This document shows positions 24,410-33,205 of a stretch of 64,000 nt of DNA, piece after piece. The DNA lies in NCBI RefSeq assembly GCF_023078275.1, contig NC_062978.1, forward strand, positions 8,818,585-8,882,584. The letters are read 5' to 3'. Under the pieces are notes generated by a model, which was given only the letters and a program-made list of their open reading frames with translations, made no database searches and was not told the DNA's origin. Origin of the DNA: Leguminivora glycinivorella (Eukaryota > Arthropoda > Insecta > Lepidoptera > Tortricidae). A program made the translations under genes and the position numbers. Numbering within the stretch: the stretch's first letter is position 1; each line of letters opens with the position of its first letter.

Positions 24410-24546
24410 CCCCCTTATTCATAAACGTACTCTAAAGTTATCAAGCCTATAAAGTTAGTTTGTCCCTTTCCGACGTATTGGTGTGATAGAAAAGGACAAA
24501 CGAACTTTATCGGCTTGACTTTAGAGTACATTTATGGATAAGGGGG
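24410..24546. mobile_element. 137-bp MITE, CCCCCTTATTCATAAACG type
   Basis: The terminal inverted repeats are CCCCCTTATTCATAAACGTA and, at the right, ACATTTATGGATAAGGGGG. CTCTAAAGTTATCAAGCC is mirrored by GGCTTGACTTTAGAG. The flanks carry ATA on both sides (24407-24409 and 24547-24549), a possible 3-bp duplication of Harbinger type. No coding capacity. Confidence 0.82.
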
Positions 24547-24674
24547 ATAGTCTAAAAACATTAGGTACACGACCAAATAAGAAGGTTAGACAGGCCGCTC
24601 AGTAACAAATAAGCTGGGTTTTTGTATTTGGTACAAAGGTAAAATTTGCAAATTATTTATTTACGTTATTTTAA

Positions 24675-24834
24675 CACGTTCGACACCAAGTACCCGCCTG
24701 GTGGGCACTCGAAAACTTTCCTCAGGTGCCGGAAAACCCGCTGGGCGGGTTCTCGCCATACAAGCGGGCGGTTGTAAATTAAAACCGGTTACTGACGTAG
24801 TGCGTCATTTTCTGTATGGTAGTGAAGGAATGTG
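24675..24834. mobile_element. 160-bp piggyBac-like MITE with TTAA duplication
   Basis: The element is flanked by TTAA at 24671-24674 and 24835-24838. Its ends are CACGTTCGACACC and GGAATGTG, i.e. a short inverted CACRTTC. The host sequence around it (CAAATTATTTATTTACGTT ... AAATGCCTAAA.GACAGAG) exists uninterrupted at about 26284-26330 with a single TTAA at 26306-26309. That paralogue fixes both boundaries and the TTAA target. Confidence 0.85.
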
Positions 24835-24875
24835 TTAAATGCCTAAATGGACAGAGTATAGTTAGTAATATTGAG

Positions 24876-25077
24876 TCACACTTCGGACACTGGCGATATA
24901 TGAAAGAGTCGCGTTCCTAGCACACATTCGAAGCTCGTGTAGGTGAACGCGTACCATGCTTGTATGAGAGATATGACAGGACGACTGTTCGCGTTTTTGA
25001 CAGGCGGTAACCGAGATGGGGTGGGCGACACTTTCAGCGGGGAGCGGGAGTGGCCATACTGTACGATAGTACTCTTT
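24876..25077. repeat. ~205-bp dispersed repeat, copy B
   Basis: It is the partner of 4566-4774, sharing TTCGCGTTTTTGACAGGCGG, CACTTTCAGCGGGGAGCGGG and CCATACTGTACGATAGTACT. A few small indels separate the copies. Confidence 0.85.
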
Positions 25078-25323
25078 TTCTACTCCCGTACTGTTATTCG
25101 TGACTTACAAGGTCGTGCATAGAACTTTAAAACCCTACATAAAAGATGTCAGGACAAGTCTATCTAGTCTATACCCTGAAAACATTTAGTAGCAGTAGCA
25201 CGATATAGCTGTTACAGTTCAGTAAATACATTGCTACCAACTTAACAAACCAATCACTTCACCATAGAAAATAAAATTTTGTAAGAAATATGTACATTGT
25301 TGCCAACCTTAGAATGTCAGATA

Positions 25324-25460
25324 AAGCCTGGCATTCGCAGAGTCGAGACTCGTTCGTTTTCTGCTGCGATCATTGGTGACACGTCGAATCCAGTCGAATC
25401 GCATTCAAATGTATGAGAACTCGATTCAACTCGGCTCGATTCGTCTTAGTGGCCAGGCTT
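25324..25460. repeat. Small element with AAGCCTGGC terminal repeats
   Basis: AAGCCTGGC at 25324 is matched by GGCCAGGCTT ending at 25460. The interior has TCGAATC/GATTCGA motifs in both orientations (GTCGAATCCAGTCGAATCGC; ACTCGATTCAACTCGGCTCG). Probably a MITE; no coding capacity. Confidence 0.6.
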
Positions 25461-25615
25461 CAAAGAACCATACCATAGACAGTTTTATTTTCATGTTTGC
25501 ACTCAAACTGCATATTCGAAATGGTAGGTGGTCCACTAGATAACTAAGATGACTGAAAGTAGGTATTTATTGAATTTATAAGTTTCTTTCAAAGTAAGTG
25601 CTTGGTCGTAGAAAA

Positions 25616-25755
25616 AGTATTGTATGCAACGGTGTTTAACTGAGTCAAAAAATGCTCGTGGCGTCTTCATTAACAATTTTCGGCTTCGCCTCAAATTGTT
25701 ACCCACGCCACTCGCCTTTTTTGACCTCTTTTAACCACCAGTTGCATAAAATACT
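25616..25755. repeat. 140-bp inverted-repeat element, AGTATTNTATGCAAC type
   Basis: The left arm has AGTATTGTATGCAACGGTG and GTCAAAAAATGCTCGTGGCG; the right arm is the inverse with CGCCACTCGCCTTTTTTGAC and AGTTGCATAAAATACT. The arms are ~50 bp with mismatches. MITE-like. Confidence 0.75.
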
Positions 25756-25824
25756 ATTATTATACTGTGGTAATATGAATTACTTAGTTTAATGAATGTT
25801 TATGTTTCTGACGTGTAATGTATA

Positions 25825-26182
25825 CAGCGTGTGTATTCCATACGGGCGAATATTTGAATAACGATTAGTATTGGACCTAAGGAGCCTAACTACATAGTTT
25901 TTTTATTGAATAGATGAGATATTTTTTTTTTCATACATAATAATTCATTACGCAATGTATTAAGTCCACTTCAATTAACGTACCTACCTAAACGTCATTA
26001 CGACATGACGTTTATGTCATGTCAAGTTAATATGGACGGCGTACATTGTTGCTTGGTCAGATTAAAAAAAATAATTACTCTTAATTAATAACACTTTTTA
26101 ATAAAATGATTATCCTATATGATTCGTATGATTAGATACTATAACTGGATACATTATTCGCCCGTATGGAATCCACACGCTG
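25825..26182. mobile_element. 358-bp mariner/Tc1-type MITE
   Basis: It is flanked by TA and begins CAGCGTGTGTATTCCATACG; the right end is the inverse CGTATGGAATCCACACGCTG followed by TA. TA|CAG...CTG|TA is the arrangement of Tc1/mariner elements. Arms are ~28 bp with one mismatch. No transposase frame. Confidence 0.85.
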
Positions 26183-26211
26183 TATGTACAATATCAATAA
26201 ATATGAATATA

Positions 26212-26350
26212 GTTAGTGTAATAGTGAGTGGTGGTGTCGAGTGGTGCGTTAATCGACAAATGTTGTAACTACCCAAAAATTGACAAATTATTTATTTACG
26301 TTCTTTTAAATGCCTAAAAGTACAGAGAATAGTTAGTGTAACAGTGAGTG
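26212..26350. repeat. Paralogue of the piggyBac-like target plus local tandem duplication
   Basis: CAAATTATTTATTTACGTTC, single TTAA at 26306-26309 and AAATGCCTAAAAGTACAGAG match the DNA around the element at 24675. In addition AGTTAGTGTAAYAGTGAGTG occurs at about 26212 and 26331, a 119-bp offset, suggesting a local tandem duplication. Confidence 0.75.
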
Positions 26351-27097
26351 GTGGGTGTCCCAGTTCGGGCACGTAATGGGATTACCCGCAAGGCACGCAC
26401 TCGCACAGATTACGCTTCTACGGTTTCGTACTTTAGGGTTAAGCGCCCGAGCCGAATTTCTGCGGCTTCGCCTTTATGTAATGTTTTGGGAAACTATTCT
26501 ACAAATGTGTGTTAATGGCAGTTTATGTAACTGTTATAACACTTATAACAAATACATTAAAATACGTATGCGAAGAAAAGGTTCATGGATTTATCTTCAT
26601 CCTGTCATTAGCTTCAACAAGACACAAATTATGGGAACACGCATTTTTAAGCATCCGCGATTGTTTTAATTCAGAAGCAAAATAAAATCGAGGGGAGCAG
26701 GTTTTTTGATATATTTTACAACATTAATATTTTACAACATACAAAAGTTGTTAATTTAAATTTCTAGTTAAGAGGTTTGTTAATACATTAATGAATGTAC
26801 AAAATCTATTAGAGTATAAATTTATGATTAAAAGTATTCTATCAAATCAGTTTATTACTTTAAGTGAAAAAAAAAATTCAAAAATTTCTAACGTTTCCTA
26901 ACGTACCTATAAATATTGAAAACCTAATATCTCAGATTTTGGTCTTTTTGGATTAGTTCTACTCAGAATTGAGAACATTCTCCATACTCCTTTCCGTAAC
27001 GATACATTATTGAATGTATTTTAAGCGTCAGCTTTAAATTCTAGCGATTCTGTCGAAAGAAACCTAACAAGACCTGCAGGATCTATAAGAAGCAGGC
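26351..27097. other. Non-coding stretch
   Basis: A 104-aa frame at 26355-26669 has no domain or splice support and probably arises by chance. No repeat boundary is recognised. Confidence 0.35.
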
Positions 27098-27134
27098 CGT
27101 CCCTATCGCACTATTTGTAAGTGCGATAGGGACG
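27098..27134. repeat. Short perfect hairpin, CGTCCCTATCGCACT
   Basis: CGTCCCTATCGCACT at 27098-27112 is exactly mirrored by AGTGCGATAGGGACG at 27120-27134 with a 7-nt loop. It is likely the core of a decayed MITE. Confidence 0.65.
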
Positions 27135-27224
27135 TTTTATCATTTATCACGCGACCATACTTGCCTGCCGCGTCTTCAGTATTTTTTTCAAACAATCAAT
27201 TATTTATTCGTAATAAACTAACTA

Positions 27225-27470
27225 TTTTGGCTCAGTGATACAAAGTGAATCTTGGCCTCCGAAACGAGAGTCCCTGTTCCGATCCTGCGCAGCCTCTTGC
27301 CAGTCACTGACTTGAAGCCGACGCAGATCCGCCGCCACACTGTCCTCCCAGCGATACCTCGGTCGACCCGGACCCGGACGGCCACCAGACCAGACTCTTG
27401 ACAGAACCTTTCCCATTCTAAGTAAGTGACCGAACCAAGAAGTAAATGCCGAGATCGAGGAGTTAGTGGC
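27225..27470 (-). pseudogene. RTE-like LINE ORF C-terminal remnant
   Basis: The minus-strand frame has WFGHLLRMGKV, GGRPGPGRPRYRWEDSVAAD and LRRLQVSDWQEAAQDRNR. The GRPxxRWxDxVxxDLxxL...WxxxAxDRxxWR layout marks the C-terminus of insect RTE-type LINE proteins. After the AQDRNR block the reading departs from the usual WR... continuation, suggesting a frameshift. The reverse transcriptase domain is missing. Non-functional. Confidence 0.75.
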
Positions 27471-27650
27471 CGAATCCAATATCATTTATTCGTGTAATTA
27501 CAAAAAATACACAAGTACAAAAACAGAAACACAAGTAAAAGAAAAGAAATTAAAACATATAAGTTACCACGTTTTCAGCCTGAAAGTTGCCAAAACCATA
27601 TTTCCCCCAAATATTTTTGCGTGTTTTTATTTTTTATACGAACAAATGAC

Positions 27651-28157
27651 TAGGGTTGTAAATAGAAAAAAAACCAAATGTTTTTTTTTCAGAAATGAAA
27701 AAAAAACATGAAAAAAAACCGAGCATTTTTTCTAAATATGGTTTTTTTTCAGATGAACAAAAAATACGACAATAACGGTTTTTCGTGAGTTGTAACGTGT
27801 TTCAATAACAATAACGTACATTTTAATTCAGTATACAAACGTTTATTGGGGAATCCCCGATGCGGCGTGCAGCGTGGAGAGGCGGTGGTGTTGCCAACAG
27901 TAAATAGTGATAACTACAAACTACAGATTTCGTAAATGTTACTTTTATAAGACCAGAAATTAAAGTTATTTGATTAAATTCGTTTAATAGTTAACATTAA
28001 GTCTAAAAAACCGTATAAAAGTATTAACTACTTTGCAAATTTTGAGATTTCGTACTTTAGAAAAAAAACATACTCCAGAAAAAAAACTGTTTTTTTTCAC
28101 GGTTTTTTTTCATGTTTTTTTTCAAGCCAGAAAAAAAACCGTTTTTTTACAACCCTA
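27651..28157. mobile_element. 507-bp non-autonomous hAT-like element
   Basis: The ends are TAGGGTTGTAAA and TTTACAACCCTA (TTTTTACAACCCTA at the right), flanked by exact 8-bp repeats CAAATGAC at 27643-27650 and 28158-28165. An 8-bp duplication and this terminus fit hAT. Subterminal regions carry GAAAAAAAAC / GTTTTTTTTC tracts repeated at least eight times. No transposase frame; an 81-aa frame at 27466-27711 overlaps the left boundary and is incidental. Confidence 0.92.
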
Positions 28158-28300
28158 CAAATGACACATTTCTTTATTTTGAAATCATGATATCACGTCA
28201 ATACACATTTTGAAAAAAATCATCAGTGTAGTTATGATAGTATTTAATAGGTGGCGCTAAATAATCGAGGTAGGTACAATTCTTAGTATAAAGTATGTAA

Positions 28301-28603
28301 ATCCATACTAATATTATAAATCGGAAAGTGTGTGTATCTGTTTGTTTGTCCGTCTTTCACGGCAAAACGGAGCAACGAATTGACTTGATTTTTTAAGTGG
28401 AGATAGTTGAAGGGATGGAGAGTGACATAGGCTACTTTTTGTCTCTTTCTAACGCGAGCGAAGCCGCGGGAAAAAGCTAGTCCTATATAAATAATCCTTG
28501 TAAGTAAGTATAGGTATGTGGTCAAATTTGAGGGGGCGAAATAAGTACCTAATCTGTAACAAACAGATACACACACTTTTCCATTTATAATATTAGTATG
28601 GAT
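28301..28603. repeat. Dispersed ATCCATAC...AGCTAGT repeat plus an inverted end fragment
   Basis: 28301-28481 is a full copy matching 2346-2525. At 28561-28603 the first ~43 bp recurs inverted (ending TTATAATATTAGTATGGAT), so the two outer ends form inverted repeats. The 97-aa minus frame across the region is incidental. Confidence 0.82.
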
Positions 28604-28973
28604 AATTTAAGTGCCATCATTGAATAGAGACATACATATTTTTTTATTAAATAGACTAAGGAAAATAATAGCTAAATTTTTTACTAATAATCTGGCGTCA
28701 ATATGTTAAACAAGCAAATGATTGAGACCGTTATTTGGAGGTGAATCACGCGGTTCAAGATCGGCAATTAGGTGGCTAGTTAATATAGTTATTGCCAATT
28801 TTCTACCCATTTACGATAACCCTAAATTACCTCATTAGATAATATCTTTGGCCATTATAGCCAAAGATATTTAAACAAATTTAAATATTTTTAACATATA
28901 TATTTTATAGTATATCGATTGCAACCCATATTTTTTGTCGGTAGGTATGTACTTTAAAATTTTACGACTAACT

Positions 28974-29044
28974 GGGGTTTAGGATATAAAATTATAATTT
29001 CATGTAGGCTATACATGAAATTATAATTTTATATCCTAAACCCC
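28974..29044. repeat. Perfect 33-bp palindrome arms, 5-nt loop
   Basis: The arm at 28974-29006 (GGGGTTTAGGATATAAAATT...) is exactly repeated inverted at 29012-29044 around GGCTA. No mismatch in 33 bp. It may be a very young snap-back event or part of a hairpin element. Confidence 0.95.
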
Positions 29045-29155
29045 CTTATTTATTTTTATTTATTATTTATTTATTAACATAAATGTATACAGCTTATACA
29101 AGTACAGTGTCCCACAAAACAGTTTCCACGGTTTGACTGTGGGATGGTGCAGATA
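29045..29155 (-). mobile_element. LINE 3'-UTR fragment
   Basis: On the minus strand it contains CCCACAGTCAAACCGTGGAA, TTTTGTGGGACACTGTA and an AATAAATAAATAATAAATAA tail. This parallels the 3' UTR of the LINE fragment at 41150-41257 (CCACAGTCAAACTAATTG, TTTTGTGGAGCATTGTA). No coding part. Confidence 0.65.
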
Positions 29156-29317
29156 TCATTAAATACTTATGATAAACTATTTCTATACACAATTTATGAG
29201 GTAACTACGCAGCTTTTTACCAAAACTTAACTTTGTTGGCTTCCTGTCTGATGTCAGTGGGCAGGCTTTAGAAGAGCTCGTAGTTAAAAATGATATCAAT
29301 AGTCGTTCTCGATGTAG

Positions 29318-29402
29318 AGTCATTGAGTTGCGAGCGTCCATAGGCTACGGTGACTGATTACCATCAGGCGGGCCGCATGCTTGTTTGCCACAATGTAGTT
29401 TT
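29318..29402 (+). mobile_element. LINE 3' tail fragment
   Basis: GCGTCCATAGGCTACGGTGA, TACCATCAGGCGGGCCGCAT and TTTGCCACAATGTAG match the tail at 11741-11864. Short and 5' truncated. Confidence 0.7.
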
Positions 29403-29989
29403 CGTCCACAGGCGGATTGCGAAATATCAAATAAACTATTAAATTTGTAATATACTACTTACGAAATATATTTTTTATTAATAAAGATTGCAATAATTAC
29501 GGCGATGCCAATTTATATCAATTAACGTAAACTAGCGATAGGCGGAAACAAGCACACTAATAACCCTACCGAGGTATACTAAGATGTATGTAATATAATT
29601 ATCTCACCATGTAAAAAGCCTAGCATATACTAGTAGATACAATATGTCAAATAAACGCCGAAAAAATATATGTTTTTGAGACAAACTACGCGGTCAACAA
29701 CAACTGTTTTCTCAAACAATATTTGCCAAAACGTCAATATGGCCTAGTATTGTATCAAAGTGGTAAGTAAATTTTACGAAAAAAACTACACAGTGGAACT
29801 TATATGTATATACTTACTACAGTAAAACAGACGTGAAGTTTCGTTTCTTGTTTTTAAACAGATTACTCAACTATACAGTTTGCTGTCAGCCACAAAAACA
29901 ATTGAAAATCACGATATTTAAGTTATCTCAATACAATGGGCAGATGTACATCATGCAATTAATGAAAATATGAATATGAAGTTGGTGCT

Positions 29990-30730
29990 ACGCGGTAGAG
30001 TTTCGTAGCCGCTCGTAGCACCCGCTACGCGCTCGGCGGCGAGGCGCCTACGGTTCACTGAATCTGAAAAGCTCGACATGAATGCAAAATACATGTATGT
30101 GTGTGAGGCGGCGCGGCCAATCGCGGCGCGGCACCCACGCACGCCGCGCGCCGCCAACTTTCAAAACTTTTCGCACATGCACTTCCTTCAGATTCAGCGA
30201 ACCGGCAGCACAACATTATTCACGAACCTCTCGAATTCTGTGTCGACTGCAGCGATAACGCCATCTCACATCAGTTCAGCTAGAATGCATTTATTTGCAC
30301 CACGGGAAAGTTCGCAAGTCCAGATAGGTACACGTAATATGTAAACAGTTCACGTTCGAAGTACGAGACGAGCACGTCGGGGGCGCGATGACATGTTCGC
30401 ACGGCGCGAAGTCGCGATCGTGAATGATGAGACCGGTGCGTGCGGGCGCGCTCGGTGTGACCTACCACAACACTGGCTGGCGCGCGGCGCGGCCGGCCGC
30501 CCCTCGCCTGAACACACCCCACGCCCCGCCCGCCGCGCCCCGCGCACCCCGCACCCGCCCCCTCGCCCCGCACCCCGGTGCACTCCACGTGCACGCATTG
30601 CATTCACTTTTTATAGCCGCTACTACATTATGTTCCTTCCTGGAGTTGTTTTTTACCCGCGACACATAAGCACTTTTTTATGGTTACGGCCGCTGCCGTG
30701 CGGGGCGGTGCTTTCTTCGGCTGAAGCTAA
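29990..30730. promoter_or_regulatory. GC-rich island, candidate promoter region
   Basis: A ~700-bp block far more GC- and CpG-rich than its surroundings. It holds a CCAAT motif (GGCCAATCGCGG) near 30115, many GC boxes at 30480-30590 and a minus-strand TATA box at 30607-30616. An inverted pair, GGTTCACTGAATCTGAA (~30052) and TTCAGATTCAGCGAACC (~30188), brackets part of it. Long frames on both strands are a by-product of GC-rich sequence. It could be a distal promoter or first exon for Kr, or serve an unseen gene; neither is shown. Confidence 0.35.
30607..30616 (-). promoter_or_regulatory. TATA-box candidate
   Basis: CTATAAAAAG on the minus strand, followed at about 30 nt by a GC-rich leader-like sequence. 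Direction would be leftward, the same as Kr. No initiator motif is obvious. Confidence 0.3.
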
Positions 30731-31747
30731 TTGAAAACGCACTTAGGTTCATCTGCTGCAGTTATTATTAGTCATAATTGCTACTAACGATTTATTGCTC
30801 TCCACTCGACTACTAGACAGAATGTGGAAAAACTAAGGTTGGTTAAATTAGTACAGTGATTAAAAATAGTTGTTCTCAAAATCATCATTTTCACACTTGC
30901 TGCAAATCTCGTTTCGAACGGGTCAGTAATTACTAGCACTTATAATGAATATCTAGCGAGGTTCAATTAATAACGCATTAAAAAATGAATCGGTTGGAAT
31001 TACCATCTTTACTTTTAATTAAACATACATACTTAACAATATACTGTAGTAAGTACTTACTGTTGGTAGGTACTTAAATAAATTGGCCTTTCCTTAACTT
31101 TTTTTTAAACGAGGTAAAAGATAGCGCACTCGCAACGCAATCATCATAATCTTTTCGTTCTCGATTTTGCAATTTTCCCAATATCAAAAACCTGGTAGAC
31201 ACTGGGTTTTACAAAAACAATGTTTGCGGTTTATCAAAGGGCAACAGATAAATTGTCAAAAGATGCTAAAAAATACCAATGAAGAAGCACTGATATAGAT
31301 TAATTATAATAATTACTATAATATAGCATGTATTACCTAATACCTAGTTACTACAATCTTAGATTTTAAAGATTACTACTAGGTTTAAGAAACTGTAATA
31401 TTATTAATTTGAAATAAACAGATTAAAGTTTTTTTTTTTTTACATCCCACAAAAAAAAACGTATAAAATGGTGCTGAGACCATATGATTCGCGCTGCCAA
31501 CAGTTAATAAGTTCTCACATCACACCTAGCTTCTAACTTTCCTACATGTCTAAACTTACAAGCCCATGCTGAATCCATAATATCTACAATGTGCCTACAC
31601 CTTATTAGTTAAAATATATGAATAGGTATGTGACGTCGCCTTTTTACCTCCACATTTCAAACAATGCAACAAGCACCTTTACGTCCTTCGTAAGGTGCAG
31701 TAGGTTTAAACAGCAGAGTTTTTGAATAAACGGTTTTTGACCGTGAT
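30731..31747. other. AT-rich non-coding stretch
   Basis: No gene, repeat family or regulatory motif that I can support. Confidence 0.35.
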
Positions 31748-31799
31748 AACCGTGAATCATTCAAAACTATTATTTAATAGTTTTGAATGATTCACGGTT
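31748..31799. repeat. Perfect 25-bp palindrome arms, 2-nt loop
   Basis: AACCGTGAATCATTCAAAAC... at 31748-31772 is exactly mirrored at 31775-31799, with only TT between. An uninterrupted inverted repeat of this kind is unusual outside very recent events. Confidence 0.95.
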
Positions 31800-32292
31800 T
31801 TAATATGACATATCACAATACGGCTACCAAAGAAATAATTAGGACTCTTGTGACTGAATTGATTCGAAAGCTACTTACCTCCGCCTCTACTTATTTTTTT
31901 TTTCTTTAATTAAGGACAGTGTTGAAAAAAAGTCTATGACTAAAAGAGCTTTGCATTTAAATTATAACATTGCAAAATATATTTTTTTTGTTAGGATTGG
32001 CTTTTGCTGACAGGGCACTTTGCCAAATTGCAAAATATTAAATATCGCGTAATTTACAATTCATGCCGACGTTACGAACACTTGACAGCGTTCGTCATCA
32101 ACGGGTGACTGAGGAAAAATTACAATTGAACTATAAATAATATAGAGTTTTAAGGCTGGTTCACACAGTTAATAAAGCTAGTTATACAATATAAAAAAAA
32201 TACATTTACTATGTTAAAAATCAATTTATTAATATACACGTAATTGACAAAACCAAACTGCAACTGTCCAACACCACACAACACAAATGCCT

Positions 32293-32349
32293 CACAGTCT
32301 TCGTCGTGCTTGTTCTTGTTGTAAAGGAACAAGCACGACGAAGACTGTG
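32293..32349. repeat. Perfect 23-bp palindrome arms, 11-nt loop
   Basis: CACAGTCTTCGTCGTGCTTG... at 32293-32315 is exactly mirrored at 32327-32349. No mismatch. A 60-aa minus frame overlapping it has no support. Confidence 0.95.
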
Positions 32350-32362
32350 ACCCGTACTTCTT

Positions 32363-32612
32363 AAATTCATAAATAAATAAATTTATAAATGTTATAGGAC
32401 ATTCTTACACAGATTGACTGAGCCCCACGGTAAGCTCAAGAAGGCTTGTATTAAATATGGGTACTCAGACAACGATAATTATATAATATACAAATGCTTA
32501 CATACATAGAAAACGTCCATGACTCAGAAACAAATATCCGGGATTCGAACCCAGGACCGCGGCTCAGCAGGCAGGGTCACTAACTGACTGATCCAGACCG
32601 GTCGTCGAATTC
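32363..32612 (-). mobile_element. tRNA-derived SINE, copy 1
   Basis: On the minus strand a perfect RNA polymerase III B box (GGTTCGAATCC) follows an A-box-like GGTCTGGATCAGTCAG. Then come TGAGTCATGGACG, the body with CCGTGGGGCTCAGTCAATCT and an AT-rich TTTATTTATTTATGAA tail. The layout is a tRNA head, body and A/T-rich tail. It is not an intact tRNA gene. Confidence 0.78.
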
Positions 32613-33044
32613 ATATATCTTAGATCCATATTGTTTATTATGTACTACGATATTAAATATCATTTTGAGTCATTTGAGTGAAAACATTTCGGTAAAATTA
32701 ATTAAATATGTGGTGATCTTCCTTCATTACAGCTAAATTACAACTTTTTAATTTCCCAATTCAACAAGAAATTCAAATTATAGTACATCGTAATGAATAT
32801 AACATTCAATAGTTAAATGAATCTTCCCGAACTTGCATACATAATGAAGGCATCGGTGGGTTAAATCATAACCCGTGGCCTGCAATTAAACTTATTCACT
32901 CATTAGAAAACGGGTCGCCGCTACGCTTCGCGGACTACGGGAAGCCTTACGCCGAGTCTGTGTGTTCCAATCAAATAAACTTAAACTAAGTATGTTAAAC
33001 TAAAGAAGACTTGTGTTAAGAGAATGACAAATATACCTAATACG

Positions 33045-33205
33045 AGTATAACAAGTACATAAATACATAGAAACCATCCATGACACAGAAACACACATCT
33101 GAGCTCACCACACAAATACCTAAATGCAATTACCTACCAGAATTCAAACCAGGGACCCCTGGAATAGCAGGCAGGGTCTCTCCAGATCAGACCGGTCGTC
33201 AAATG
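33045..33205 (-). mobile_element. tRNA-derived SINE, copy 2 (partial)
   Basis: It shares the head with copy 1: GACGACCGGTCTG, CCTGCCTGCT and the TGTCATGGATGG stretch on the minus strand. The B box has decayed (CCTGGTTTGAATTCTGG). The tail half is short or missing. Confidence 0.72.

Noticed and set aside
30280..30734. Several 67-113-aa frames on both strands of the GC island
   Set aside because: Frames overlap on both strands, as expected from GC-rich sequence with few stops; no recognisable domain.
32530..32560. tRNA-like GGATTCGAACC on the plus strand
   Set aside because: It is the inverted B box of a SINE; the anticodon and acceptor stems do not form.
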